Assembly (NCBI GenBank): GCA_021787655.1
Contig: JAJYLM010000055.1
Coordinates: 1 to 12,727, forward strand
Length of the DNA: 12,727 nucleotides
Reading direction: 5' to 3'
From: a bacterium
GTDB lineage: Bacteria; JAMCPX01
In this document: in pieces, positions 1 through 7,579 of the stretch
How the letters are laid out: each line of letters begins with the position of its first letter
Position numbering within the stretch: the first letter of the stretch is position 1
Notes under the pieces: model-generated
Databases searched by the model: none
Told to the model about the DNA's origin: nothing
The model's input: the letters and a program-made list of their open reading frames with translations, nothing else
Position numbers and translations under genes: made by a program

Positions 1-20
1 CGATCTGAGACAACTATATC

Positions 21-50
21 TTGACAAACTGAAAAAAGTCTTCGTATAGG
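21..50 (+). promoter_or_regulatory. Candidate sigma-70-type promoter of the Ehr operon
   Basis: A perfect TTGACA (21-26) is followed after 18 bp by TATAGG (45-50, four of six matches to TATAAT). Transcription would begin near 56-58, only about 8 nt before the ATG at 65. The transcript would therefore be almost leaderless, and the AGG at 48-50 would lie outside it. This fits the lack of a well-spaced Shine-Dalgarno at the first gene. The alternative is that transcription enters from upstream of the window and AGGA at 48-51 acts as a distant, weak ribosome site. The call rests on motif match only. Confidence 0.4.
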
Positions 51-64
51 AATAGCAATTTTAT

Positions 65-601
65 ATGTACCCACTCATAAAAAAAATTATCCGGACTCCG
101 AAAACCGTTCTGAGCCGCGAAGAGCTCGGTCCCTTACCCGAAGAGCGCGACATCCTGACCCGCGGCACGCTCCGTCCATCGATCCCCAGGTCATTCAGGG
201 GTTCGCTGGCCATACGAGCCGTCGACAGCGGATCGACCAATGCGTGCGAACAGGAGCTCACGGCGCTCTCAAACCCGTATTATGACGTCGAGCGCTTCGG
301 TATCCATTTTGTCGCGTCGCCCCGCCATGCGGACGTTCTCGTTGTGACCGGGCCCGTCACCCGCAACATGAAAGAGGCACTGCTACGATCCTATGAAGCC
401 ATGCCGGCACCAAAGATGGTTGTCGCTCTCGGCGATGATGCCATAACAGGAGGGGCCTTTCAGGGCTCCTATGCGGTTCTTGACGGCGTGGATAAGGTCA
501 TACCGGTCGATTTTGTAATACCCGGCGATCCCCCTGCACCCGGAGATATTCTCCGGTATTTCCTCAAGATCATCGAGATCATAAGCGGCAGGGCATCTTA
601 G
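65..601 (+). CDS. Ehr/hydrogenase-4-like small subunit (NuoB/HyfI family) with degenerate Fe-S site
   Basis: This 178-aa protein has the length and fold signature of the small subunit of group 4 hydrogenases (HycG, HyfI, EchC) and of NuoB. Conserved family stretches are visible, such as NPYYDVERFGIHFVASPRHAD (residues 70-90) and VTGPVTRNM (94-102). The [4Fe-4S] (N2-type) site is broken. The usual D-x-G-S-C-N-G-C reads DSGSTNAC (54-61), so the first Cys is Thr58 and only Cys61 remains. GDC reads GDD (Asp125), and PGCPP reads PGDPP (Asp155). The reading frame is intact and the flanks are well conserved, so this is substitution and not decay. It should sit on the cytoplasmic side, between the large subunit and the HyfC-like membrane subunit. 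An in-frame TAG at 53-55 rules out a longer N-terminus. The following gene starts 19 bp downstream. The matching Ehr small subunit is called EhrS. Family is certain; the function without the cluster is unknown. Confidence 0.93.
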   Translation: MYPLIKKIIRTPKTVLSREELGPLPEERDILTRGTLRPSIPRSFRGSLAIRAVDSGSTNACEQELTALSNPYYDVERFGIHFVASPRHADVLVVTGPVTRNMKEALLRSYEAMPAPKMVVALGDDAITGGAFQGSYAVLDGVDKVIPVDFVIPGDPPAPGDILRYFLKIIEIISGRAS

Positions 602-620
602 AAAACGAGACCACTGACTG

Positions 621-2675
621 ATGCCCGCACTTGGTACAATTGACTTCTGGGTTTTTATCATACCCGCATGGTTTATTGCCGGAGCAGTCGTGTCCCTGCT
701 GTTGACCAGATACGATCATGCCGCAAACCTTGCCGGGGGGCTTTTTGCGATTACCGGTGCTGCCGCCGGCATACTGTTCGCCGTATCGATCCTGATGTCG
801 GGTACAATCGCCTCGATCAGCATGCCGACATCGTTTCCGTGGCTTTCCGTGAGTTTCCGTGTTGATTCCCTGTCCGCTTTCTTCGTTCTCATCATATCGC
901 TGCTCGTCCTGCTCTGTTCGGTCTATGCACTTCCGTATGTGAAGCATTACTACGGGAAGTACAATATAGGCCTGCTCGGATTCATGTACAATATCTTCAT
1001 TGCAGGCATGATCATGGTGGTAACGGCCGACAACGGCATCTTCTTCCTCATCGTCTGGGAGATCATGTCGCTCGCTTCCTATTTTCTGGTGATCTTCGAG
1101 CGGGACAATCCTGAACATATACGGGCCGGGTCCGTGTACTTTATCATGACGCATACGGGCACCGCGTTTATCCTGCTTGCTTTCCTGCTCCTGTACAGGA
1201 CGACAGGATCCTTTGACTTCGCTGTGATAAAAAACAGCGCATCCGCCATACCTCCGCTTGTCAAGAATACGGTTTTCCTGCTTGCGCTCGTCGGCTTCGG
1301 TACAAAGGCAGGCATTATTCCCTTCCACACGTGGCTCCCCTCGGCACACCCTTCAGCACCTTCCCATGTCTCTGCCCTCATGTCCGGTGTCATGATAAAA
1401 ACGGGCGTGTTCATGCTCATGCGGCTTTTCCTCGACATCATGGCCCCGTCGCCGGGGTGGTGGGGGCTTGTGATCGTTGCCCTGGGCGCCGTGTCCGCAC
1501 TTCTCGGTGTCCTCTATGCACTTTCCGAGCACGACATAAAAAAGCTGCTCGCCTACCATAGTATCGAAAACATCGGCATCATATTTCTCGGGCTCGGAAG
1601 CGCGCTTTTTTTCCTGTCCATCGGGGATGAGGCTGTTGCAGCGCTCTGTCTCGTTGCAGCGCTCTACCATACGTTCAACCATGCGGTCTTTAAAGGTCTG
1701 CTGTTCCTTGGCGCAGGCACGGTGATATCCGAGACCCATACACGTTCTCTGGAAGAGTACGGCGGCCTGATAAAGTATATGCCGCAGACCGCATTCCTCT
1801 TCCTGACGGGGTCGCTCGCAATCTCCGCCATGCCGCCGCTCAACGGTTTTATCAGCGAATGGCTGACGTTCCAGGCGCTCTTCAGCGGAATACAACTGCG
1901 CAGTGCTTTTGTCAGAGGCGTCTTTACGCTTGCAGCAGGATCGCTTGCCTTGACCGGCGGGCTCGCCGCTGCATGTTTTGTCAAGGTATTCGGGACGACC
2001 TTCCTTGCGAGGCCGAGATCCCATGCAGTATCGCATGCATCAGAGCCGAAGCTTTCCATGCGCGCTGCAATGGCCGTGCTCGCGCTCTTGACGGTCCTTC
2101 TCGGCCTGTTCGCCGGACCTGTGGTGTCCATTCTTTCAAAGGTTGCAGCGGAACTCGGAGGCTTTGCAGGCAGGGCCCTTGCTCCACCGGCTGATGTCTG
2201 GTCGTTGGGACTACGGGACGGGTTTGCGAACATTTCGATGCCGGTGGTGTTTGCACTGCTGACCGGGGGCACGGCCGTTGTATTCTTTGCAGTACGGGCG
2301 GTATTCCAGAAGGGGCGGACCGTCACCTGCAGGACATGGGACTGCGGTGCTGATCTCTCGCCCAGAATGGAAATAACCGCAACCGGATTTTCAAGGTCTA
2401 TCATCATGATATTCAAAGGGATACTCAAACCGACTCAGCAGACCGACACCGAATACAACGATGCCAGTATGAGATATTTTCCGAAGACCAGCGTCGTAAC
2501 ACTGAAGAACGCAAACATCTATGAGACGTATTTCTACAGGCCGCTGGTCAACACTATAACGCGGATATCCGGATACTTCAAAAAGATCCAGAGCGGCAGC
2601 ATCAATGCCTATGTTTTGTATATATTCCTGACGCTGATCGGCCTGCTCGTTGTCTACGTCATGAGAGGTATGTGA
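621..2675 (+). CDS. hyfB: HyfB-like antiporter subunit of Ehr/hydrogenase-4-like complex (NuoL/MrpA family)
   Basis: This 684-aa polytopic membrane protein belongs to the proton-conducting NuoL/NuoM/NuoN-Mrp family. Charged residues tied to ion translocation are present: Glu147 in FLIVWEIMSL, Lys229 and His236 in GFGTKAGIIPFHTWLP (225-240), Lys260 in the following helix, His354 and Lys358 in HAVFKGLLFL, and Lys455 in CFVKVFGTTFL. The WDCG motif (573-576) near the C-terminus is typical of HycC/HyfB. One more hydrophobic helix lies at about 664-680. The protein should form an ion channel in the inner membrane, coupled through the HyfC-like subunit to the cytoplasmic subunits. It follows the small-subunit gene by 19 bp and its stop overlaps the next start. 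The Shine-Dalgarno is weak, so translational coupling is likely. In Ehr clusters the equivalent is EhrA. Proton versus sodium specificity cannot be read from the sequence. Confidence 0.95.
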   Translation: MPALGTIDFWVFIIPAWFIAGAVVSLLLTRYDHAANLAGGLFAITGAAAGILFAVSILMSGTIASISMPTSFPWLSVSFRVDSLSAFFVLIISLLVLLCSVYALPYVKHYYGKYNIGLLGFMYNIFIAGMIMVVTADNGIFFLIVWEIMSLASYFLVIFERDNPEHIRAGSVYFIMTHTGTAFILLAFLLLYRTTGSFDFAVIKNSASAIPPLVKNTVFLLALVGFGTKAGIIPFHTWLPSAHPSAPSHVSALMSGVMIKTGVFMLMRLFLDIMAPSPGWWGLVIVALGAVSALLGVLYALSEHDIKKLLAYHSIENIGIIFLGLGSALFFLSIGDEAVAALCLVAALYHTFNHAVFKGLLFLGAGTVISETHTRSLEEYGGLIKYMPQTAFLFLTGSLAISAMPPLNGFISEWLTFQALFSGIQLRSAFVRGVFTLAAGSLALTGGLAAACFVKVFGTTFLARPRSHAVSHASEPKLSMRAAMAVLALLTVLLGLFAGPVVSILSKVAAELGGFAGRALAPPADVWSLGLRDGFANISMPVVFALLTGGTAVVFFAVRAVFQKGRTVTCRTWDCGADLSPRMEITATGFSRSIIMIFKGILKPTQQTDTEYNDASMRYFPKTSVVTLKNANIYETYFYRPLVNTITRISGYFKKIQSGSINAYVLYIFLTLIGLLVVYVMRGM

Positions 2676-3625
2676 TGGAAGGCAGCGGGCACATCGTTCT
2701 GTCCATACTTGCAGGTATCCTGCAAATCGTCATGCTGCCCCTGATGGCGCCCCTGGTTACCGGTATCATACGGAAGATCAAGGCACTTCTCCAGAACAGA
2801 GAGGGCGCGTCTGTTCTTCAACCGTACCGGGACATCGGGAAACTCTTCCGGAAGGATGAAGTCATCAACCCCGATGCTTCGTGGGTATTCAGGTTTACGC
2901 CCTACCTGCTTTTCTCCACCACCGTGGTCGCCGGCATATCCGTACCGCTCATCACGACAATCAGGATATTCGGTTTTACCGGTGATTTTCTTACCCTGGT
3001 CTACACACTCGCCCTTGGTGTGTTTTTCCTCGCACTCGCGGGCATGGATACCGGCAGCAGCTTCGGAGGGTTTGGGTCCAGCAGGGAAATGACCGTCGCA
3101 GCACTTTCGGAGGGCGGAATCGTCTTCTCCATCCTGACACTTGCGATCGCTGCCCGCACCACGAACCTGTCTTCCATCGCAGCTGCCGTTGAATTACTGC
3201 CGCTGCCATCCCTGATACCGGTCATACTGGCATTCTCGGGTTTTCTCATAGCCATGCTTGCAGAGACCGGGAGGTTCCCGTTCGACAATCCCGCCACGCA
3301 CCTTGAGCTGACCATGATTCACGAAGCCATGATCCTGGAATACTCCGGCAGGAAGCTCGCCCTGATTGAATGGGCCTCGTCTATCAGGCTCGTGCTCTTC
3401 ATCTCCCTGGGTGTGAACCTGTTTTTCCCCTGGGGGCTGGCATCATCGGTAACGTTCCCCCTGCTCGCTGTGTCGACGGTCCTGTACCTTTTCAAGGTCC
3501 TCCTTTTTTGCTTCCTGATCGCAGGAATCGAAACGGGCATGGCGAAGCTCAGGTTTTTCAGGCTGCCCGACCTTTTGTTTACCTCGTTCATCCTGAGTGC
3601 GATCGCCATAGGGCTGATGGTGTAG
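2675..3625 (+). CDS. hyfC: HyfC-like/NuoH-like membrane anchor subunit (respiratory chain complex I subunit 1 family)
   Basis: This 316-aa protein with about eight membrane helices is the HycD/HyfC/NuoH subunit that docks the cytoplasmic arm onto the membrane and forms part of the ion or quinone path. Motifs seen are QNREGASVLQPYRD (41-54), GSSREMTVAALSEGG (134-148) and AETGRFPFDNPATHLELT (196-213), followed by IHEAM. These carry the conserved Glu/Arg residues of the family. The start is set at the ATG at 2675, which shares its A with the upstream TGA (TGATG). GAGAGG at 2663-2668 sits 6 nt before it, whereas a GTG at 2672 would be too close to that ribosome site. The gene is clearly translationally coupled to the HyfB-like gene. 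In Ehr clusters it corresponds to EhrB. Confidence 0.95.
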   Translation: MEGSGHIVLSILAGILQIVMLPLMAPLVTGIIRKIKALLQNREGASVLQPYRDIGKLFRKDEVINPDASWVFRFTPYLLFSTTVVAGISVPLITTIRIFGFTGDFLTLVYTLALGVFFLALAGMDTGSSFGGFGSSREMTVAALSEGGIVFSILTLAIAARTTNLSSIAAAVELLPLPSLIPVILAFSGFLIAMLAETGRFPFDNPATHLELTMIHEAMILEYSGRKLALIEWASSIRLVLFISLGVNLFFPWGLASSVTFPLLAVSTVLYLFKVLLFCFLIAGIETGMAKLRFFRLPDLLFTSFILSAIAIGLMV

Positions 3626-3626
3626 C

Positions 3627-4283
3627 ATGGCAGGACAGTACTTCGAATATCAGTTTTTTATAGAAATGCTGATCCTGACATCGAGCATCTTCATGCACCT
3701 CGTGCGGAAGAACTCGTCCATCGTCGTGCTGTACATGGTTCAATCCTTCCTGGTGGTCCTTCTGCTGGTCCTGTCCTCGATCCACAGGCTCTCTGCCGCG
3801 CTGCTCGCAGTCATCGTTCTTACCTTCCTCGTGAAGGTCGTCATAGCCCCTGTGTTTTTTTTCGGATTGATAAAAAAGAACAGGTTGAAGTTTTCGGTCA
3901 GCACCTATCTGAACGTGCCGGTCACCCTTGTCGTGCTGACGGCGCTGGTTGCCGTTGCGCACTCGCATTTTTTTACTTCCTTTACCGCAATCATCACCCG
4001 GGGACCCGACACCCTGTTCCTGTGCATAGCGAGCATATTGATCTCGTTTTTCCTTATCATCAACAGGAAGGGTGCACTGTCTCAGATGATTGGTGTCCTT
4101 TCGCTTGAAAATTCTATCGTTGCGTTTGCATCCATGGCAGGCCTTGAACAGACACCCGGGCTGCAGCTCGGGATCGTTTTCGATATTCTGGTATGGACCG
4201 TTATAGCGGTCGTGTTTGTCTCCATGATCTACCGGCAGTATGGATCGCTCGATGTGACCGCCATGCGGCATTTGAAGGAGTAG
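3627..4283 (+). CDS. hyfE: HyfE-like membrane subunit (NuoK-like C-terminal part)
   Basis: This 218-aa, almost wholly hydrophobic protein has about six or seven helices. It matches HyfE, the small membrane subunit of hydrogenase-4-type complexes. The C-terminal half (about 145-200) resembles NuoK/MrpC, with LSLENSIVAFASM (158-170) placing Glu161 inside a helix, where the NuoK family keeps a conserved Glu. Asp186 in a later helix is a further buried-charge candidate. The likely role is to help couple the HyfC-like subunit to the antiporter-like subunits during ion translocation. It starts 1 bp after the preceding stop with no strong ribosome site of its own, so coupled translation is expected. 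It corresponds to EhrC. Confidence 0.9.
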   Translation: MAGQYFEYQFFIEMLILTSSIFMHLVRKNSSIVVLYMVQSFLVVLLLVLSSIHRLSAALLAVIVLTFLVKVVIAPVFFFGLIKKNRLKFSVSTYLNVPVTLVVLTALVAVAHSHFFTSFTAIITRGPDTLFLCIASILISFFLIINRKGALSQMIGVLSLENSIVAFASMAGLEQTPGLQLGIVFDILVWTVIAVVFVSMIYRQYGSLDVTAMRHLKE

Positions 4284-4289
4284 AGGGAT

Positions 4290-5738
4290 ATGCTGTTTAT
4301 TGTCCTGCTGACGGCACCCCTTGGTGCCGCTGTTGCATCGCTGTTCGTCAGGAAGAGCACGGCCGTTCTTGAATGGCTAACCCTGCTTGCATCGGCAGTG
4401 TATCTGACAGCTGCCTCCGGTATTACGTACGCCGTCGTGGTCCGGGGGACGAGCGGGGAGGGCGCAGATTTTTCCGCAGACGCGCTGGTTGCCATACTCA
4501 TCATGATCATTGCCGTGGTCGGCAGTGCTGCTGCATGGTATTCGACCGGCTACCTGAGGGAGGAAGTGCGCAAGCAGATCATAGGCTTCAGCAGGATAAA
4601 GCAGTACTATATCCTGTTCAACCTCTTTTTGATGGTGATGTTTCTCGCGGTCATTACAACCAGCCCGATTATCATGTGGATTGCAATCGAAGGTACAACA
4701 CTCTCGACCGCCTTTCTGATAAGCTTTTACAATAAACCGTCGGCCATGGAGGCAGCATGGAAGTACCTGATCATAAACTCCGTCGGACTCCTCCTGGGCC
4801 TGTTCGGCACACTTCTGTTCTTCATCCCCCTGCTCAGATCGGGAGACAGCAACGGTCTCATAACCTGGCAGATGCTGCTGGACAGCGCCGGTACGGGCAA
4901 CCCGCTTATCGCGAAGGTCGCGTTTTTGTTCCTGCTCACAGGATACGGCACAAAGATGGGGCTTGCACCCATGCACACATGGCTCCCGGACGCGCACAGT
5001 AAGGCGCCTGTCCCGGTGAGCAGCCTGCTTTCAGGCGTGCTCCTGAATGTGGCCTTCTTTGGGATACTGCGATTCAAAGCCGTCACGGACAGGGCCGTTG
5101 GACAGGCATTCGCAGACAACCTCCTGATGTTTTTCGGACTCTTCTCCGTCGTTGTGGCTGCATTCATAATCTTTATACAGAAAAACTACAAGCGGCTGCT
5201 CGCCTATTCGAGTATAGAACATATGGGTATCATGGCACTCGGTTTCGGATTCGGCGGGGCCGGCCCGTTCGCCGCACTCCTCCAGATGATCTATCACGCG
5301 CTGGCAAAGTCGGTCCTGTTCTTCTCGGCAGGCAACATCTTGCTCAAGTACAGCTCCACGAAAACGGACAAGGTGCGCGGCGTTATCTCAGCTCTGCCGG
5401 TATCGGGCACCGTGTTTCTTATCGGGTTTGTGGTGATAGCGGGCATACCTCCCTCGGGCATCTTCCTGACCGAGGTGTCGATTTTCTCCGCGGGCATACT
5501 ATCCAGCCCGGTCGTTGCGGTTGCCGCCCTGTTTGCCGTCGTGCTTGTTGCAGTGGGTTTTTTACGGATCGTTGCTTCACTCCTGTTCGGAAAAAAACCT
5601 GATTCTCTCCCCGGAGGGGAAGCTGGCTTGCGTACGATCATTCCGATGATCGCTGTACTCTCCATCCTCATCTGCTTCGGCTTTTTTATTCCCGGCCCGT
5701 TACGGTCCCTTATCCGGGCCGCGGCAGGGGGGCGCTGA
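4290..5738 (+). CDS. hyfF: HyfF-like antiporter subunit (NuoM/NuoN family)
   Basis: This 482-aa polytopic protein is a second member of the proton-conducting transporter family. Key residues are Glu134 in WIAIEGTTLS, Lys222 and His229 in GYGTKMGLAPMHTWLP (218-233), the KNYKRLLAYSSIEHMG loop (298-313), His336 and Lys340 in HALAKSVLFFSAGN, and Glu395 in FLTEVSIF. AAGGAG at 4275-4280 lies 9 nt before the ATG, a better ribosome site than those of its neighbours. The E. coli Hyf operon also carries a third such subunit, HyfD. Here there are only two, which fits the Ehr layout (EhrD position). It should provide the second ion channel of the membrane arm. Confidence 0.94.
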   Translation: MLFIVLLTAPLGAAVASLFVRKSTAVLEWLTLLASAVYLTAASGITYAVVVRGTSGEGADFSADALVAILIMIIAVVGSAAAWYSTGYLREEVRKQIIGFSRIKQYYILFNLFLMVMFLAVITTSPIIMWIAIEGTTLSTAFLISFYNKPSAMEAAWKYLIINSVGLLLGLFGTLLFFIPLLRSGDSNGLITWQMLLDSAGTGNPLIAKVAFLFLLTGYGTKMGLAPMHTWLPDAHSKAPVPVSSLLSGVLLNVAFFGILRFKAVTDRAVGQAFADNLLMFFGLFSVVVAAFIIFIQKNYKRLLAYSSIEHMGIMALGFGFGGAGPFAALLQMIYHALAKSVLFFSAGNILLKYSSTKTDKVRGVISALPVSGTVFLIGFVVIAGIPPSGIFLTEVSIFSAGILSSPVVAVAALFAVVLVAVGFLRIVASLLFGKKPDSLPGGEAGLRTIIPMIAVLSILICFGFFIPGPLRSLIRAAAGGR

Positions 5739-5739
5739 T

Positions 5740-7323
5740 ATGGATCCGTTTATGGAGCATGACTGCACATTTGAGGAGGGCCGCACGCCTTCCGGAAATT
5801 TCGGCAATCTGAACGTCTATGAGATACCCGAAAGCGAGGTGCCTGGTGTGTGTGTGACCCTGCACAGGGACTGCGGACTTCCGATCAAGACCATAACCGC
5901 CATGGATACAGGGGCTGCCGTGCACCGCTTCAGGATCCTGTATGTGTTTGGCGTGCCCCGGCAAAACCGCTTCATAGTCCTGTCCGCCGATACCCGGGAC
6001 AACGGGACGTTTCCATCGATTACACCATCGATACACGAGGCATCGGTTTATGAAAGAAAAATTATGACCTTTTTCGGACTTCGCCCGGAACATCACCCCC
6101 ATCCGAGGCGCACAGTCCTGCACGAGAACTGGCCGGAAAACCTGTTTCCCCTCCGCAGGGACGTTCCCTGGAACACGAGACCCGGGAATGCATCGGTACC
6201 CTATCGTTTCAATGAAGTCGAAGGAGAGGGAATTTACGAGATACCGGTTGGTCCTGTGCATGCCGGGATCATTGAGCCGGGCCATTTCCGGTTCAGCGCC
6301 GGAGGCGAAGAAATAATCATGCTCGAGCCGAGGCTCGGATACACGCACAAGGGCACGGAAAAGCTGTTTGAAGTCCCTGCAGCCGGTGATGAGATCGGAG
6401 AAAAGGTCAGGTTGTCAGAGAGGGTATCCGGCGATACATCGTACAGTCATTCGCTCGCATTCTGCCAGGCGGTCGAGTCGCTTGCGGACCTGGAGCTCCC
6501 CGGAAGGGCCGCATACCTGAGGGTCATTTATTCCGAGCTTGAAAGGCTGGCAAACCACATCGGCGACATCGGCGCTCTTATGACGGATGCGGGGTTCGGT
6601 TTCGGCGGCAGCAGCGGGAGCCGTCTCAGGGAGGTCGTGATGCAGTGGAACAACCGGTTAACGTCGAGCCGGTTCCTGAGGGGCGTGAATACGCCGGGCG
6701 GAGTAACAAGGGACATGACTCCCGGACTCGAAGCATCGTTTCTCAAGTTTCTGGGCGATCTGAGACTGGATTTTTCCGAGGTTATTGAGGTAGCCGAGGG
6801 CCGGAGTTCCCTCTTGAACAGACTCAGGGGAACAGGGGTGCTCGATCGGCAGATTGCGCAGGACCATGGAGTCGTCGGGGTTGCGGCGAAGGCATCGGGC
6901 ATCCGATCGGATGCACGGGTGGACTATCCCTATGCAGCTTACGGCAGGCTCAATCCTGAGATTGCGACAGAACAGGACGGTGACGTTTACGCACGGTTCA
7001 CTATCAGGGTGAAGGAAGTATACTCGTCGATAGATCTGATCAGCCGTGCACTGAGGGACATGCCCGGGGGAGACATACAGCACGGCAAGGCTATCAAGCT
7101 GAAGAAAAACTACTACGCCGCAGGTATAACCGAGGGCTGGAGGGGAAACATCGTTTACTTCGTGGCAACAGATCAGAACGGAAAAATTTCCAGGGTCGAC
7201 ATCTGCGACCCGTCGTTCCTGAACTGGACCGTTCTGGGCTATGCGGCGAGGGGCAATGTCGTGCCTGATTTTCCCCTCATCAATAAAAGTTTTAACCTCT
7301 CGTACTCCGGCAATGACCTTTGA
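5740..7323 (+). CDS. Ehr/hydrogenase-4-like large subunit (NuoC-NuoD/HycE-type fusion) lacking [NiFe] ligands
   Basis: This 527-aa protein fuses a NuoC-like N-terminal domain (about 1-150) to a NuoD/hydrogenase large-subunit domain (about 160-527), as in HycE and HyfG. Family landmarks include GPVHAGIIEPGHFRF (171-185), LGYTHKGTEKLFE (199-211) and DFPLINKSFNLSYSGNDL at the C-terminus. The two motifs that hold the [NiFe] centre are altered. RxCGxC near the start of the second domain reads RVSGDT (Ser230, Thr233), and the C-terminal DPCxxC reads DPSFLN (Ser492, Asn495). All four ligands are absent, so it cannot act as a classical hydrogenase. The protein also ends without a cleavable extension. 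Surrounding sequence is well conserved, arguing for a working but different protein. AGGGGGG at 5726-5732 is a good ribosome site, 7 nt before the ATG. In Ehr clusters this is EhrL. Its substrate is unknown; a quinone is possible by analogy with NuoD. Confidence 0.94.
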   Translation: MDPFMEHDCTFEEGRTPSGNFGNLNVYEIPESEVPGVCVTLHRDCGLPIKTITAMDTGAAVHRFRILYVFGVPRQNRFIVLSADTRDNGTFPSITPSIHEASVYERKIMTFFGLRPEHHPHPRRTVLHENWPENLFPLRRDVPWNTRPGNASVPYRFNEVEGEGIYEIPVGPVHAGIIEPGHFRFSAGGEEIIMLEPRLGYTHKGTEKLFEVPAAGDEIGEKVRLSERVSGDTSYSHSLAFCQAVESLADLELPGRAAYLRVIYSELERLANHIGDIGALMTDAGFGFGGSSGSRLREVVMQWNNRLTSSRFLRGVNTPGGVTRDMTPGLEASFLKFLGDLRLDFSEVIEVAEGRSSLLNRLRGTGVLDRQIAQDHGVVGVAAKASGIRSDARVDYPYAAYGRLNPEIATEQDGDVYARFTIRVKEVYSSIDLISRALRDMPGGDIQHGKAIKLKKNYYAAGITEGWRGNIVYFVATDQNGKISRVDICDPSFLNWTVLGYAARGNVVPDFPLINKSFNLSYSGNDL

Positions 7324-7327
7324 ATCA

Positions 7328-7380
7328 CCCCGTTCGCCATCCGCGAACGGGGACGGATGTGCTTCGGGCACACGTCCTTT
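7328..7380 (+). terminator. Double hairpin after the Ehr operon, probable terminator
   Basis: Four bases after the large-subunit stop lies a perfect 10-bp stem (7328-7337 with 7343-7352) closing a 5-nt loop. A second stem follows at once: GGACG-TGTGC (7351-7355, 7358-7362) pairs with GCACA-CGTCC (7368-7377) around TTCGG, with a 2-nt bulge. The two stems share two bases. Only TTT follows at 7378-7380, so the U-tract is poor. Termination may be partial, or the structure may protect the transcript 3' end. Confidence 0.55.
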
Positions 7381-7407
7381 GGCGGAACACGGCGGAGCTT
7401 TTGTGCG

Positions 7408-7516
7408 TGGTAAAATAGTTGTAGAATTTGTCCAAAAACACTGCTATGGTTTTCTCAAAAAGTTACCGTTCTGAATGATGTGATCTTTACTTCACACGCC
7501 GGATGCACCGGCAGTG
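7408..7516 (+). promoter_or_regulatory. Candidate extended -10 promoter and leader hairpin upstream of mqnD
   Basis: The 256 bp between the Ehr operon and mqnD hold no gene that I can support. TGGTAAAAT at 7408-7416 fits an extended -10 element, without a clear -35. A leader hairpin is possible at 7495-7516: CAC-GCCGG pairs with CCGGC-GTG around ATGCA, with one bulged A. This would give mqnD its own promoter and a 5' leader of roughly 150 nt. The evidence is motif match only, and no known riboswitch was recognised. Confidence 0.25.
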
Positions 7517-7579
7517 AGAGGGAAAAGCATTCAAGCCGGAAAGGTATACCGGAGAAAGAAAAAGGAAGGGACAGACGCG

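Noticed and set aside
579..1349. 256-aa minus-strand open frame opposite the HyfB-like gene
   Set aside because: Highly polar antisense shadow of a membrane protein gene, with no domain seen.
2672..2674. GTG at 2672 as start of the HyfC-like gene
   Set aside because: It lies only 3 nt after the GAGAGG ribosome site. The ATG at 2675 has normal spacing and a TGATG overlap.
6427..7224. Pseudogene or frameshift explaining the missing cysteines
   Set aside because: The frame is open to the natural C-terminus and sequence on both sides of each motif is conserved. Losses in two different proteins are consistent with each other.
65..7323. Functional hydrogenase-4 or formate hydrogenlyase
   Set aside because: Gene order and membrane subunits fit, but all four [NiFe] cysteines and three of the four small-subunit cluster cysteines are replaced.
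65..7323. NADH dehydrogenase (complex I) operon
   Set aside because: There is no NuoE/F/G, NuoI, NuoA or NuoJ. The presence of HyfB-, HyfE- and HyfF-type subunits and the NuoC-NuoD-type fusion places it with hydrogenase-4/Ehr complexes.
7495..7516. Riboswitch in the mqnD leader
   Set aside because: Only a short bulged hairpin is visible, and no known riboswitch core could be recognised by eye.
7514..7579. GTG start at 7514 for mqnD
   Set aside because: It would add 22 basic residues absent from the family. The ATG at 7580 has a suitable ribosome site and begins at the conserved N-terminus.
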